Source of the DNA: Arcuatula senhousia
Lineage: Eukaryota > Mollusca > Bivalvia > Mytilida > Mytilidae
DNA: 64,000 nt
Assembly: GCA_963971305.1 (NCBI GenBank)
Contig: OZ020316.1
Span: forward strand, 15,084,745 to 15,148,744
Direction: 5' to 3'
Numbering within the stretch: position 1 is the first letter of the stretch; every line of letters starts with the position of its first letter. The notes beneath the pieces were generated by a model. It made no database searches. It was not told the origin of the DNA and saw only the letters and a list, made by a program, of their open reading frames with translations. Of the stretch, positions 37,440 through 46,923 are shown piece after piece. Both the position numbers and the translations under genes were made by a program.

Positions 37440-37620
37440 CATCTTAGTAATAATTTGGTTCCCCATTTTGGTAGTTTTGGTTTTATTGTTCTATGCTCTT
37501 AATAATCATATAGTGTTTGGCATTTTCAATATTTTTGGTAGAGCGCCTCTGATGAGTCTTGAATAGACGAAACGCGCGTCAGGCGTAGCAAAATTTCTTG
37601 TCTGGAACTTTGTTGTCATT
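37440..37620 (+). mobile_element. Hammerhead-bearing dispersed repeat (retrozyme/SINE-like)
   Basis: The block TTTTATTGTTCTATGC, CATATAGTGTTTGGC, then the ribozyme and AAAATTTCTTGTCTGGAAC is shared with 24,110-24,260 and, on the minus strand, with 17,225-17,300. Mussels are known to carry abundant short retroelements (retrozymes) with type I hammerheads. The exact ends of this copy are not clear. Confidence 0.65.
37543..37586 (+). ncRNA. Type I hammerhead ribozyme, core intact
   Basis: Stem I GCGCCT (37,543-37,548) pairs with AGGCGT (37,581-37,586). The core CTGATGA is at 37,549-37,555. Stem II GTCT/AGAC (37,556-37,559 and 37,565-37,568) closes a small loop. GAAA is at 37,569-37,572. A very short, self-complementary stem III, CGCGCG, follows, with the cleavage triplet GTC at 37,578-37,580. 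All invariant core bases are present. A tiny palindromic stem III usually means the ribozyme works best as a dimer, as in known retrozymes and amphibian satellites. Confidence 0.8.
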
Positions 37621-38423
37621 TTTATTTCCATCAGACCTGCATTTTCAAAATGTGAGACATGCATCATTAACGGACCTAAAAAGTGTCACGTGCCTCTTAA
37701 CGGACCATGTTTCTCAAAGTAATACCAATTTTGGCATTTTTGTCCCAATATTAATATTTTGGTCCAGAAAATCCTTCTCTTATGTTTTTATTGTGCAAGT
37801 AGCACAAGACTTACTACCAAAAAAAGGTTTCAATGACAAAAATAACGTATTTTAATGCATTTTTCGTCATTATAAGGACACATTTTGGCAGAGGGTAGGT
37901 CTCCGCCTTTTCGTTTTGCGAAGAAGTGTCAAATCAAATGAAAATGGTTTTTGCGGGATGTTTTTTGTGAATAAAAACCATTTGGACACATCTATCACAA
38001 GTTTCACTTATTTACAATATTTTAGCCTCAGAGTTAATTTCGTAAAAATAAATGATTTTTTTTTCATAAAACTACTTAACGGACTGCCTCATGCAACATA
38101 TAACGGACAAAACCGTAATGTTAACCTATGGTAGAAACACGTAACGGACAAAATGCCTCGATAAACGGTTAGGCCTCCTTGGGACTGCCCATTGTTTGTC
38201 CGGTCTTCATTTTCATGGCGGCGGTCGTTAAGTTAAAGGCACAGGATACGATTACGGCAAAGACGAAAATCGGGAACGGATGACGGGACGGACACTGAAT
38301 CATTTACTGATCGTAACAATAAGAATTTTCTTATTATTACGGCATGGACGATATGATTGGCATAAAAGATTTACCAAAAATAAGATATTTTATAGTTAAC
38401 TTCTTGTTTTTGTTATATTCCAG

Positions 38424-38692
38424 TGTCGACCTGTCGTCCTGATGAGTTCCCAATTGTTCTGATGAAGTCTGTATTAAAGGATAATGTTTTACAACTGATG
38501 TTTTCTATTAAACATGGTCGACATTTATTCACATTTCATTGTTTTTGTTATGTTCCAGTGTCTACCTGTCGTCCTGATGAGTTCCGATGTACTGATGGTC
38601 AGTGTATTAAAGGATAATGTTTTACAACTGATGTTTTCTATTTAACATGATTTGACAGTTATTCACATTTCTGTGTTTTTGTTACATTCTAG
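38424..38692 (+). pseudogene. Two truncated copies of the LDLa exon 5' half
   Basis: Acceptor-like TTCCAG plus the first half of the next LDLa exon occurs at 38,424 and 38,559 before the full exon at 38,693, with a period of 134-135 bp. The second copy codes [17 protein letters not shown] and then a stop (TAA). The first is further decayed. If spliced in, the second would give an early stop. Confidence 0.8.
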
Positions 38693-38806
38693 TGTCCACC
38701 TGTCGTCCTGATGAGTTCAGATGTACTGATGGTCAGTGCATCCAGGCCATCAGGAAGTGTGATGGAGTCCGAGACTGTGTTGATAACTCTGATGAAGCTG
38801 GCTGTC
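38693..38806 (+). CDS. HSPG2: Perlecan-like gene, LDLa exon 1
   Basis: A 114-bp exon between acceptor TACATTCTAG and donor GTAAGT, phase 1 at both ends. It codes one complete LDL-receptor class A module: six Cys, with [18 protein letters not shown] and DNSDEAGC, the last being the calcium-binding acidic block (here D-N-S-D-E). Four such exons followed by an Ig domain match domain II of perlecan, a secreted basement-membrane heparan sulfate proteoglycan. The rest of the gene (SEA, laminin and further Ig domains) is not seen in the window. Another LDLa/Ig protein cannot be excluded. Confidence 0.8.
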
Positions 38807-39436
38807 GTAAGTTTATTTAGAATACATGAGATTACTTCTCATGTGTACACTTTGTTTTTAACCACTATCTAAATTTATGTAAATTCTAAAACCTAAAGTT
38901 TAACTCCCTCCATCGTCATATTGCCCTTAGCTATATATATTTGAATTTCATTTGATTTTATGTATTTTGAACATCTTTGAATTGTGGATTTCCTTTGTTT
39001 GGGTTCTAGTGCTGCTGATGATTATATTTTCCGAAATGGCCATACAGCTCATAAAAATTAATTGCAGTTGGAATTAACATATGTGTTGTGGTCTCATGTT
39101 CATTTACTCCATATCCTTTCATTAATTATTTAGAAGTTCTGTTTTGAAATGTTTCATGCTTACTGCAACATGCTGCAAAACATCACACAAGGGTCATTTA
39201 AGAACTATCTATTGCCTTGCAACTTGCATGCTTTTGAGCATGAAAATTTCAATCACTGTTTTTCTGGGCAGTTTTATATCTTTGTTAAAAATAAGGAGGG
39301 CTATGTAAATTGGTGGAAATACTGTTTTTCAGTCTCTGCATCAGTTTATCAGTCTTTTCTCAGGTTAACCTTATAATATGCAGATCCTTCCTTTAATATG
39401 CCTTTCCACATCTAATTCTCTTTAGTTGTATTACAG
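38807..39436 (+). other. Intron of the perlecan-like gene
   Basis: No other exon or repeat recognised. Confidence 0.6.
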
Positions 39437-39553
39437 TGAGATGTCTACCTGACCAGTTTACATGTAAGACACAGTTCCAGTGTATTCTTGCCACCAGAAA
39501 ATGTGACGGGTATCCAGACTGTTCAGACCAGTCAGATGAAGAAGGATGTCCAA
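39437..39553 (+). CDS. HSPG2: Perlecan-like gene, LDLa exon 2
   Basis: A 117-bp phase 1-1 exon with acceptor TTGTATTACAG and donor GTAAGG. It codes an LDLa module: RCLPDQFTC, QFQCI, KCDGYPDC and DQSDEEGC. The spacing of six Cys and the acidic end are intact. The following intron carries the BEL/Pao element and is over 7 kb. Confidence 0.8.
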
Positions 39554-39730
39554 GTAAGGGTACCAGAATTATTGTCTGTTAGCTTTTGTAAACCAGAAAT
39601 ACAGATATAAATGTCCAAAACATGCAACAATTTATACCGATGTGGGCTGTCAAGTCTTAGAGAAGACCTTATTGTTTCGACTATATATATACACCAGAGG
39701 AAAATAACATTACTTAACTTGATATGTTTT

Positions 39731-39955
39731 TATACCCCTTGCTTGAAAAGTGGGGGGTATATAGTGATAGGGGTGTCCTTCCGTCTGTCCTTCTGTGACA
39801 CTTCAGGGTACCCATCTCTTGATGGATTTTCATGAAACTTTCACACAATCTTTGTGACAAAATGTAGATGTGCATTTTCTATTTTAAAATTTGATCAGAA
39901 TGACTTTTGGGGCTTCCCATAGCAAAACATGGACTTGGCCATTTGACAAGAAGGG
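39731..39955 (+). repeat. Hairpin-headed dispersed repeat (TATACCCC family), 5' part
   Basis: It starts TATACCCCTTGCTTGAAAAG, pairing with GTGGGGGGTATA to form a hairpin. CTGTCC tracts and a CTTGATGGATTTTCATGAAAC block follow. It is interrupted by the BEL/Pao element; similar sequence resumes at 45,799-45,930. The head resembles two other hairpin-headed families in this window. Confidence 0.65.
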
Positions 39956-40141
39956 TGTGTGGGTTAGACTCGCGTTGTGTTTGAATTGTGCGGTTTGGCT
40001 ATGGTTTTCTATGGTAGTTACGAAAAGACGTCTAACGTTTCTAGCTTGTATTCACCAACAGCTTATATACATAAACGACGTCACAAAGAATAGCAGCCGC
40101 GCCGCGAAAGGCGACGTTAACCCTTAGCGTAATTTACAACA
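39956..40141 (-). repeat. BEL/Pao 3' LTR
   Basis: 186 bp, TGTTG...CACACA on the minus strand, no difference found from 45,613-45,798. Confidence 0.95.
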
Positions 40142-40374
40142 TTCTGGGGCCGCCGAAAATGAACTTTAACTAAAAAGGAAATACAATATGATGTATTACT
40201 TTTAGAAAAAATGTGCTTCTCTAAAAATCATGAAACAACTTGAAAATGAATAAATGTTCATCAAAAAAATGAAAACTTCACATTGAAAGAATTAAAAGGT
40301 CTCTATTCACATTTACAGTCCATAATTTCACTTCCCTCTGTTGAATCTGTCATCTTTCTCCGGACGACCATCTT

Positions 40375-43300
40375 CTAGGATTCATCACTTCGGACTTCTA
40401 GCGGAAATAACTTCACAATTGGACGGTTTGTTATCCCGGTGTCGGTTTTGACGACGGCGGATCGAACTAAATTGTCTTTCCCGCGAACTAGTTCTTGAAC
40501 GACGGCAAGTTTCCACGTAATGCGATTTGAGTCGTTGTGTACAAGTACGACATCTCCTACATCGATGTATTGTTCGTTTTTACCGGTTGCACGTTGATAT
40601 TCTCTGAGTGATGTCAAGTATTCGTGACTCCATCTATTACGAAAATGTAGTAAAAGTTCATTTTGTCTACGTAAGTTAATATTGAGTTTATCGTGAAAAT
40701 TGTCCGATACAACACTATTCTCTAATGTCACTTCTTCCGGCGGTGAATCTAATCTACGTCCATGTAACATATGCGACGGCGTAAGCGGTGCGGGATCCTT
40801 TAGATCGGTAGAAATGTACGTGATCGGACGATTGTTCAAAGTTCCTTCTATTTCGGTCACAATAGTTCGAAGCGTTTCTGTACTAACGCATGATTTTCCT
40901 AGGGTGCATTTTATTGCTCTCTTAGTAAGTCCGATTAACCGTTCCCAAAATCCTCCGAACCACGGCGCACGATTAGGGATAAATTTCCATTCTGTTCCGG
41001 TTTTGCTGAGTTTCTCTTCGAGTCTGTTGTTTCGGTTAGCTCGTGTAATTCGTTCGGCTGCTGCTTTGAATGTCGTAGCGTTGTCGTAAAGAATAAGTCT
41101 CGGGACGGATCTTCTCGCACAAAATCTTCTGAACGCCAACATAAATGTTTCCTCGCTTAAATCGTTCACTATCTCTAGATGTATGGCTCTTGTTGCGGCG
41201 CACGTGAATAAACAAATGTACGATTTTACGAGTTCGTTCCTCTTTCCTCTCGTTATAAGTGCTCCAGTGAAATCTACTCCTGTCACTGAAAACGGAAAGT
41301 CATAATTCACTCTGTCTTTGGGTAGAGGTGGAGGATCAGGTGTCCGATACGGTTTACCGGTAATCTTCCTACAAGTAACGCATTTTCGAAGTTGTGAGCG
41401 CACAACTTGTCTGATTCTCGGAATCCAGTACTTTTGTTGAATGAAAGAAATTGTGCTGTTCGCTCCTCCGTGGTGTGTTCTCTCGTGAGCGTCGGCTATA
41501 ACTAACGCGGTAAAGCTGTGATGTGTCGGTAACAACGACGGATATTTAGTCTCTTCTTCGACAGGCGCGTTATGAATCCTTCCTGCACATCGTAAAATTC
41601 CACTGTCATCCAAGTACAGCTTTAGCTGCCGAACAAGCGTTGTTTGGTTCCTTAATTTCGACGATTTCAAGCCTTTGATTTCATCGTGAAATGTTTCCTG
41701 TTGTACTGATTTAACTAGTACAGTTACTGCTGAGTTAAGTTCGCTTAACTTCGGATATCCGTTTTGTCGATTCTCTTTACATATCCTCGAATTCCTGATG
41801 AAACGAAGCACATATGCGGTAATTCGAATAAGTCTCTGTAATGAGCTACATCTTGATGCGTCTATGAAAGGTTGTGGTCGGTTCATTTGTACGTTGGTGT
41901 CCGGTTTCCTGTCATCCACGATCTCCTCTATTATCGTTGATAGTGAGCTACAATTTTGCAATTTACGATTCCAAGTCGGCCATTTTTCATTGTGTATAAT
42001 CCAGTTAGGCCCATTTAACCATAACGTATTTCCTTCTAGATGTGTAGCTGCAACCCCTCGCGTAAGATAATCAGCAGGATTATCATTTGTCGGGCAATAT
42101 TTCCATTCGCATTGTCCTACTAATTCTCTTATCTCTGTAAGTCGGTTCTCAATAAACGGCTTTAATTTCTTAGTAGATGCTATCCAACTTAAGACGATTT
42201 GACTATCGCTCCACATGTGTATTGTCTTCGTGTTCAGTATATCTTGTAGATTACTCGCTAATCTCGCTCCTATGACTGCTCCCATAAGCTCTAGTCGTGG
42301 TAGTGAAATAGCTTTCACGGGTGCTACACGGTTTTTGGCCATTACTAGTAGTGATGAATGTTCGGTGACTAAGTAAGCACATGCTCCATAGGCTAGTTGA
42401 CTTGCGTCTGTGAATACATGTAATGTACCGGACTTCTCGTTGGTGTTAAGTAGAGTTCTCGGAAAGCTCATAGCGGTTGCTTTTTTAATGTCTTGACTGA
42501 TTTTGTTCCATTTTGAACTCAAATCTTCGTTTAGAGGTTCATCCCAGTCTATCTTTGATTTCCATAGCTCCTGCATAAACAATTTAGCTTTCACTGTTAC
42601 GGGAGTGATTAATCCTAGCGGGTCAAAAATTCTGGAAGATAATCGCAAGACTTCTCGTTTCGTTATCGTTTTATCAATTCCTAAAACGTCTACGTGTTGG
42701 TATTCAAGTGTGTCCGTCTTAACGTTCCATCTCATTCCTAGTATTTTAACTAGTTTATCGGTGTCCATTACATTGTTTGTAATAGCTAGTGTGCGTACTT
42801 TTTCTGAGTTTGAGTTCCATGATCGGAGGTTGAATCCGGCATCTGATAGTAATTTTCTTGCTTCGGTGTAGAATTTCAATGCAGAGTTCTCGTCTATAAA
42901 GCTGGTTAAAACGTTGTCTACGTAAAGGGTTCTCTGAAGCTCATTTGAAGTGCTCGACGGGTTGTCTCTAAAATGTTTCATGAGCGTAGCACTTAGTATA
43001 AAGGGAGAGCACGTAGCACCAAAAAGTACTGCTCTGAAGCGATAAGTGATTAACGGACTTGACAGGTCGCTAGGGTCCTTCAGCCAATAAAATCTAGTAA
43101 CATCTCTATCCATGGGATCAAGCTCGATCTGTAAAAAAGCTTTCTCAATATCTGCTACAACAGCGTGTTTGTGCATCCTGAAACGTACTAAAATTTCGAT
43201 CAGATCTGTCATTATTGGTGGATAAGAGGCAAGACAATCATTTAAAGATAGGCTCTCTGTAGTCGGTCGACAACTACAGTCGTATACAATGCGGATAGGA

Positions 43301-45591
43301 GTCGTGGCTGAGTCTTTTCTCACTGGATGGTGCGGTATGTAGTGTACTCTATTACTACAAGTAGTGTTATCTGCGGTTACTTTCTCTATAAACCCAAGTT
43401 TTTCTTGCTCTGCAATTATTTCTCCATATTTGCGGAATATCTCTGAATCTTTCTCAAGGCGTCGTATTACGGTCTCAGTTCTCCGTTTAGCCATTTCCTC
43501 ATTTGTGGGTAGCTCAGATGAGTCGTCCTTCCAAGGTAGTTTAGCTACGTATTTACCATTTTCCTTTCTAATGGAGTTGTCCATGTAGTTGTTTATTATC
43601 TCGCTCATCTTGGGGTCATGTTGTTCTTTGGTACTCACTCCTAATGATTCCAGCTTCCAGAATTTTTCAATATCACACTCTTCTTGTTTGTGGTGTACAA
43701 GAATGTTCATCATAGAAGTTGATGCCTTTGGAGTTTTAGATCTGACGGGTCCAGATAGTAAATAACCCAGTTTAGAGCTGACTGCAGTGGGTCCATTTCC
43801 GCGTATTATATCGTCCTGTACCACGTCCCAATAGAAGTCCCCGCCTATTAGTAGGCTAATTTCAAACTCGTCTCCTTGCATAACAGGGTGCGCTAACTGT
43901 AAGCCTCGAAGGTACGGAAATTTTCTGAAAGACGGAACGGTCTGGTTTTGGAGTGGTGACGCTATGTTAGGTACAATTAATACCTTAATGGGTATGAGTT
44001 CACCTTCTGTTGACTTCAGATGTATGGTGGTTTTATCTAAGTTTCTGACTTTCTTTTCTGTATTTCCAAAGGTAGATAAGCTAAGACTTATGGAACCTTC
44101 TCGTCTTACGTTCAACGTTTTTGCTAATTCTTCGGTTATAAAGGACTGCTGTGCCCCTTCGTCGAACAAAATGTTAGCCTCAATACATGTATCTTGGTAA
44201 ACTACGGGACTAACGGCGGTTTTCAGTAAAACTGTGGTTTTGTCTTCGCTACTTGCGGTATAAAGCATGGACGTGTCATTTTCAGCTTTCTTACTACGTA
44301 TCTCATCTGTGTTGCTTGTAGTTTTCTTACATAAAGAGGAATGATGTTTCTTGTGACACGACTTACATGTACCTTTTGAATGACATTCTGCTATTCTGTG
44401 ATTCCCTAGACAGTTAAAACAAAGCTTCTTTTCCTTTACTATGGCAAGTCGGTTCTCGTAGTCAACTACTTCTTTGCATTCGTTTGTCCAATGGTCTCCA
44501 TTACAAAATATGCAACTTTTCTTCTTCGGTTTGTCTGACGATCTATGTGCGTTACCTTTCTTCTTGAAGTCACGTCTTACTCCTGTTACAAAGCTTGCGC
44601 TAGAAACTGCTGCATTAATTCCTTGGGTACAATCTATATAACCAGATTCCTGAATTGAGATCTCTTTGGTGATAGCTTCGCGGAGTTTTTTGATTTCCCA
44701 GTTGTCGCTTCCGTTTTCTCTTGTAATAGTTTTGCGAAACTCTGGCGGTAGTTTACCGAGCATTACTGGTATGAGTAGTGATCCGAACATCTCTTGGCTT
44801 TGTCCTAGGGACTCTAGACCGCGTATAAATGCTTCTGATTTGTCATGAAATGATCTCAAACTTGTGATTGTATCTTGCGGTGGGGGTAAATCTAACAAAG
44901 ACCTCATGTATGCGTTGGTAATTTTATGAGACTGGCCATAGCGATTTCTGAGTAGGTCTATTGCTGTCTGATAGTTAGCATTTGTCATGGTTAAACCTGA
45001 AATTACACTAACTGCATCGAACTCTAGTAATGACTTCAAGTACGAGAATTTCTGGACATCTGTAAGTGTATGATTAAGGTGTACGGTAGATTCGTAGGAA
45101 TCCCAAAAATACTGCCACTCTAAAATATCGCCGCTAAATGAAGGGAGTGATAGCTTTGGTAGACGATGATTTTGACTTGCGGTTGAACTACTGGTTTGCG
45201 GTATCTCTTGAGTTGGTGTGAAGGTGCATGTATTGTAACTAGTACTTGGTACGAATTCTGTTGCAGTGCTTCGTAGATATGTGGACGCGGGTGTAGTGTT
45301 GGGCTTCAACTGTTTTGTGTATTTGCGAATCTTACCATCTAGTTCTTGATGATACTCTTCCGTATCCATAATTTCGTCTGTGATTCCTTCCGTAGTCACT
45401 TCATTGAGAATTTGTTCATCCAATGACACTAGTGTTTTCTTCTTATTGTCTATTGCAATTAGTAATTGCTTGATTTCTTCCACGTCGAATGAAGAATCTC
45501 CGGATCCGATGATGTCCTCAATTTTCCTGCAGGTTTTCGTAACTGACGCTCTATTCCCGGCTCTCAAGGATTTTAATCTGTTGATATCCAT
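40375..45591 (-). CDS. BEL/Pao gag-pol polyprotein
   Basis: Domains in order: a gag region with the DUF1759-type block LPSFSGDILEWQYFWDSY (near residue 150); three Cys/His zinc knuckles (CIFCNGDHWTNEC, CFNCLGNHRIAEC, CKSCHKKHHSSLC, about 355-420); an aspartic protease (ILFDEGAQQSFI, about 470); RT (VYDCSCRPTTESLSLNDCL, ADIEKAFLQIEL, then YVDN in motif C, about 760-900); RNase H (HVFTDASQLAYGACAYL, about 1,080); integrase with an HHCC zinc motif (HERTHHGG and CVTCRKI); and the D, D, E triad in GVDFTG, LILYDNATTF and FWERLIG. Motif C reads YVDN rather than YxDD; I recall this variant in other BEL/Pao elements. No stop or shift is seen. Confidence 0.95.
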   Translation of the reverse strand: MDINRLKSLRAGNRASVTKTCRKIEDIIGSGDSSFDVEEIKQLLIAIDNKKKTLVSLDEQILNEVTTEGITDEIMDTEEYHQELDGKIRKYTKQLKPNTTPASTYLRSTATEFVPSTSYNTCTFTPTQEIPQTSSSTASQNHRLPKLSLPSFSGDILEWQYFWDSYESTVHLNHTLTDVQKFSYLKSLLEFDAVSVISGLTMTNANYQTAIDLLRNRYGQSHKITNAYMRSLLDLPPPQDTITSLRSFHDKSEAFIRGLESLGQSQEMFGSLLIPVMLGKLPPEFRKTITRENGSDNWEIKKLREAITKEISIQESGYIDCTQGINAAVSSASFVTGVRRDFKKKGNAHRSSDKPKKKSCIFCNGDHWTNECKEVVDYENRLAIVKEKKLCFNCLGNHRIAECHSKGTCKSCHKKHHSSLCKKTTSNTDEIRSKKAENDTSMLYTASSEDKTTVLLKTAVSPVVYQDTCIEANILFDEGAQQSFITEELAKTLNVRREGSISLSLSTFGNTEKKVRNLDKTTIHLKSTEGELIPIKVLIVPNIASPLQNQTVPSFRKFPYLRGLQLAHPVMQGDEFEISLLIGGDFYWDVVQDDIIRGNGPTAVSSKLGYLLSGPVRSKTPKASTSMMNILVHHKQEECDIEKFWKLESLGVSTKEQHDPKMSEIINNYMDNSIRKENGKYVAKLPWKDDSSELPTNEEMAKRRTETVIRRLEKDSEIFRKYGEIIAEQEKLGFIEKVTADNTTCSNRVHYIPHHPVRKDSATTPIRIVYDCSCRPTTESLSLNDCLASYPPIMTDLIEILVRFRMHKHAVVADIEKAFLQIELDPMDRDVTRFYWLKDPSDLSSPLITYRFRAVLFGATCSPFILSATLMKHFRDNPSSTSNELQRTLYVDNVLTSFIDENSALKFYTEARKLLSDAGFNLRSWNSNSEKVRTLAITNNVMDTDKLVKILGMRWNVKTDTLEYQHVDVLGIDKTITKREVLRLSSRIFDPLGLITPVTVKAKLFMQELWKSKIDWDEPLNEDLSSKWNKISQDIKKATAMSFPRTLLNTNEKSGTLHVFTDASQLAYGACAYLVTEHSSLLVMAKNRVAPVKAISLPRLELMGAVIGARLASNLQDILNTKTIHMWSDSQIVLSWIASTKKLKPFIENRLTEIRELVGQCEWKYCPTNDNPADYLTRGVAATHLEGNTLWLNGPNWIIHNEKWPTWNRKLQNCSSLSTIIEEIVDDRKPDTNVQMNRPQPFIDASRCSSLQRLIRITAYVLRFIRNSRICKENRQNGYPKLSELNSAVTVLVKSVQQETFHDEIKGLKSSKLRNQTTLVRQLKLYLDDSGILRCAGRIHNAPVEEETKYPSLLPTHHSFTALVIADAHERTHHGGANSTISFIQQKYWIPRIRQVVRSQLRKCVTCRKITGKPYRTPDPPPLPKDRVNYDFPFSVTGVDFTGALITRGKRNELVKSYICLFTCAATRAIHLEIVNDLSEETFMLAFRRFCARRSVPRLILYDNATTFKAAAERITRANRNNRLEEKLSKTGTEWKFIPNRAPWFGGFWERLIGLTKRAIKCTLGKSCVSTETLRTIVTEIEGTLNNRPITYISTDLKDPAPLTPSHMLHGRRLDSPPEEVTLENSVVSDNFHDKLNINLRRQNELLLHFRNRWSHEYLTSLREYQRATGKNEQYIDVGDVVLVHNDSNRITWKLAVVQELVRGKDNLVRSAVVKTDTGITNRPIVKLFPLEVRSDES

Positions 45592-45612
45592 CCATCCTGG
45601 TCACGGCACCAA

Positions 45613-45798
45613 TGTGTGGGTTAGACTCGCGTTGTGTTTGAATTGTGCGGTTTGGCTATGGTTTTCTATGGTAGTTACGAAAAGACGTCTAACGTTTCTA
45701 GCTTGTATTCACCAACAGCTTATATACATAAACGACGTCACAAAGAATAGCAGCCGCGCCGCGAAAGGCGACGTTAACCCTTAGCGTAATTTACAACA
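45613..45798 (-). repeat. BEL/Pao 5' LTR
   Basis: Same 186 bp as 39,956-40,141. The start of the polyprotein lies 22 bp downstream on the minus strand, leaving a very short leader after the likely primer-binding site. Confidence 0.95.
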
Positions 45799-46923
45799 AA
45801 GGGTTACCCATCTCTTATCCGCAAATCCTCCTAAACCCCTTGATGGATTTTCATGAAACCTATACACAGTCTTTGTGACATAATGTAGATGTGCATCTCC
45901 TTTTTAAAAATTTTACCTGATTGATTTTTTTGGGGGGTGTATTTATTTGTGAGCTGCCGCTCACAGTTTTTCTAACTTTTTCTGTTGATTAGATAAAAAG
46001 CAAAAGCTTGTTCATATTTTACAATCAAATAATATTAAATGAAACCTTACCTTAAATTATAAGTTACAAAAGAGTGACAAATGGATGGCAAACCTAAAAA
46101 GAATTCATTTGAATTGGGTAAAATAACCACTGGAAATTTTGTTTTAACAATTAAATGTTTTGGTTAATCTTGGAATTATGAAAATATAAACAGATAAAAT
46201 TATGTGACAATGTACAGTGAAAAATACAAAAAAAATTCTGCTATTTTTCCTAATTTATGAAAATTACAAAACTATGAAGGCATCTACTTTATGTTATAAT
46301 GCAAAATCTGCTATAGCTTTGTTTTTATGATCATAAAATGTATTTAACAAAAAATGGGACTTCCCCAACTGTATGTAATTAGGTTTGTCAGTTACCTGTC
46401 CAATGTTGGTGGTTTCCTCTAGGTGTTCCAGTTTCCTCCACCATTAACTAGGTGGGTCAACAAAGGGCACTATACATCAACACACACACTCATATTTTAC
46501 AATCAAAATTGTATAAAATGAAACATAAACTCAAATTGATAATTTAGAAACATTAGTTATATACAGTGACAAATGGATGACAAACATAAAAACAATTCAC
46601 ATTTAAATTAGGTAAAATAACCACTGGAAATTGAAATGTTATTGGATTTATGAAATAAGACCAGCTAAAATTTAGTGACATTGTACAGTGAAAAGTACAG
46701 GAAAAAAAATTCCTGGCATTTTTCCTACCTTATGAAAATTACAAAAATATGAAAAACCTGCTATGGCTTTTTTTTTATGATAATTGAATATATTTAGATC
46801 AAAAATCCTAAAATAAGAAAATATTGAAGTGCCATCTACTGCCTGATTCTTATGTGGAATAGTATTTAAAAATAATCATGTATTTGATAAACATTAACAC
46901 CATCACCCAATTCATTGTTTCAG
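45799..46923 (+). other. Intron: repeat remainder and a 0.48-kb duplication
   Basis: Bases 45,799-45,960 continue the repeat interrupted by the retrotransposon. About 46,010-46,340 and 46,488-46,830 are diverged direct copies (ATTTTACAATCAAA, GTGACAAATGGATG, AAATAACCACTGGAAATT), with a period near 478 bp. No exon is seen. Confidence 0.65.

Larger units (their letters stand above)
36230..38181. mobile_element. 1.95-kb TIR element inserted in the 190-bp array
   Basis: The perfect 25-bp inverted ends start CAAGGAGGCCTAACCGTTTA (36,230) and end at 38,181. The array sequence GGACT is duplicated on both sides (36,225-36,229 and 38,182-38,186), and joining the flanks restores a normal array unit, so this is a real insertion. 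GTCCGTTAA motifs recur near both ends. There is no transposase frame. A hammerhead-bearing repeat is nested inside (about 37,440-37,620). Confidence 0.9.
39956..45798 (-). mobile_element. Intact BEL/Pao LTR retrotransposon (5.84 kb)
   Basis: Two 186-bp LTRs, identical by eye, enclose one uninterrupted 1,738-residue polyprotein frame. The target duplication AAGGG flanks the element (39,951-39,955 and 45,799-45,803). LTRs begin TGTTG and end CACACA on the minus strand. TGGTGCCGTGACCAGG follows the 5' LTR and is the likely primer-binding site. Identical LTRs and an open frame point to recent insertion. It lies antisense in the intron between LDLa exons 2 and 3 of the perlecan-like gene. Confidence 0.95.

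Noticed and set aside
5395..38250. Assembly artefact as the sole explanation of the inverted repeat.
   Set aside because: The arms differ by several percent, by arm-specific insertions with target duplications, and by different higher-order repeats. A folded read would give identical arms. Long reads are still the proper test.
38550..38600. CTGATGAG in the LDLa exon copies as a hammerhead core.
   Set aside because: It codes the Pro-Asp-Glu part of the LDLa module, and no GAAA or paired stems follow at the right spacing.
40700..44848. Plus-strand frames within the BEL/Pao element.
   Set aside because: All lie opposite the long polyprotein frame and have no domain signature.
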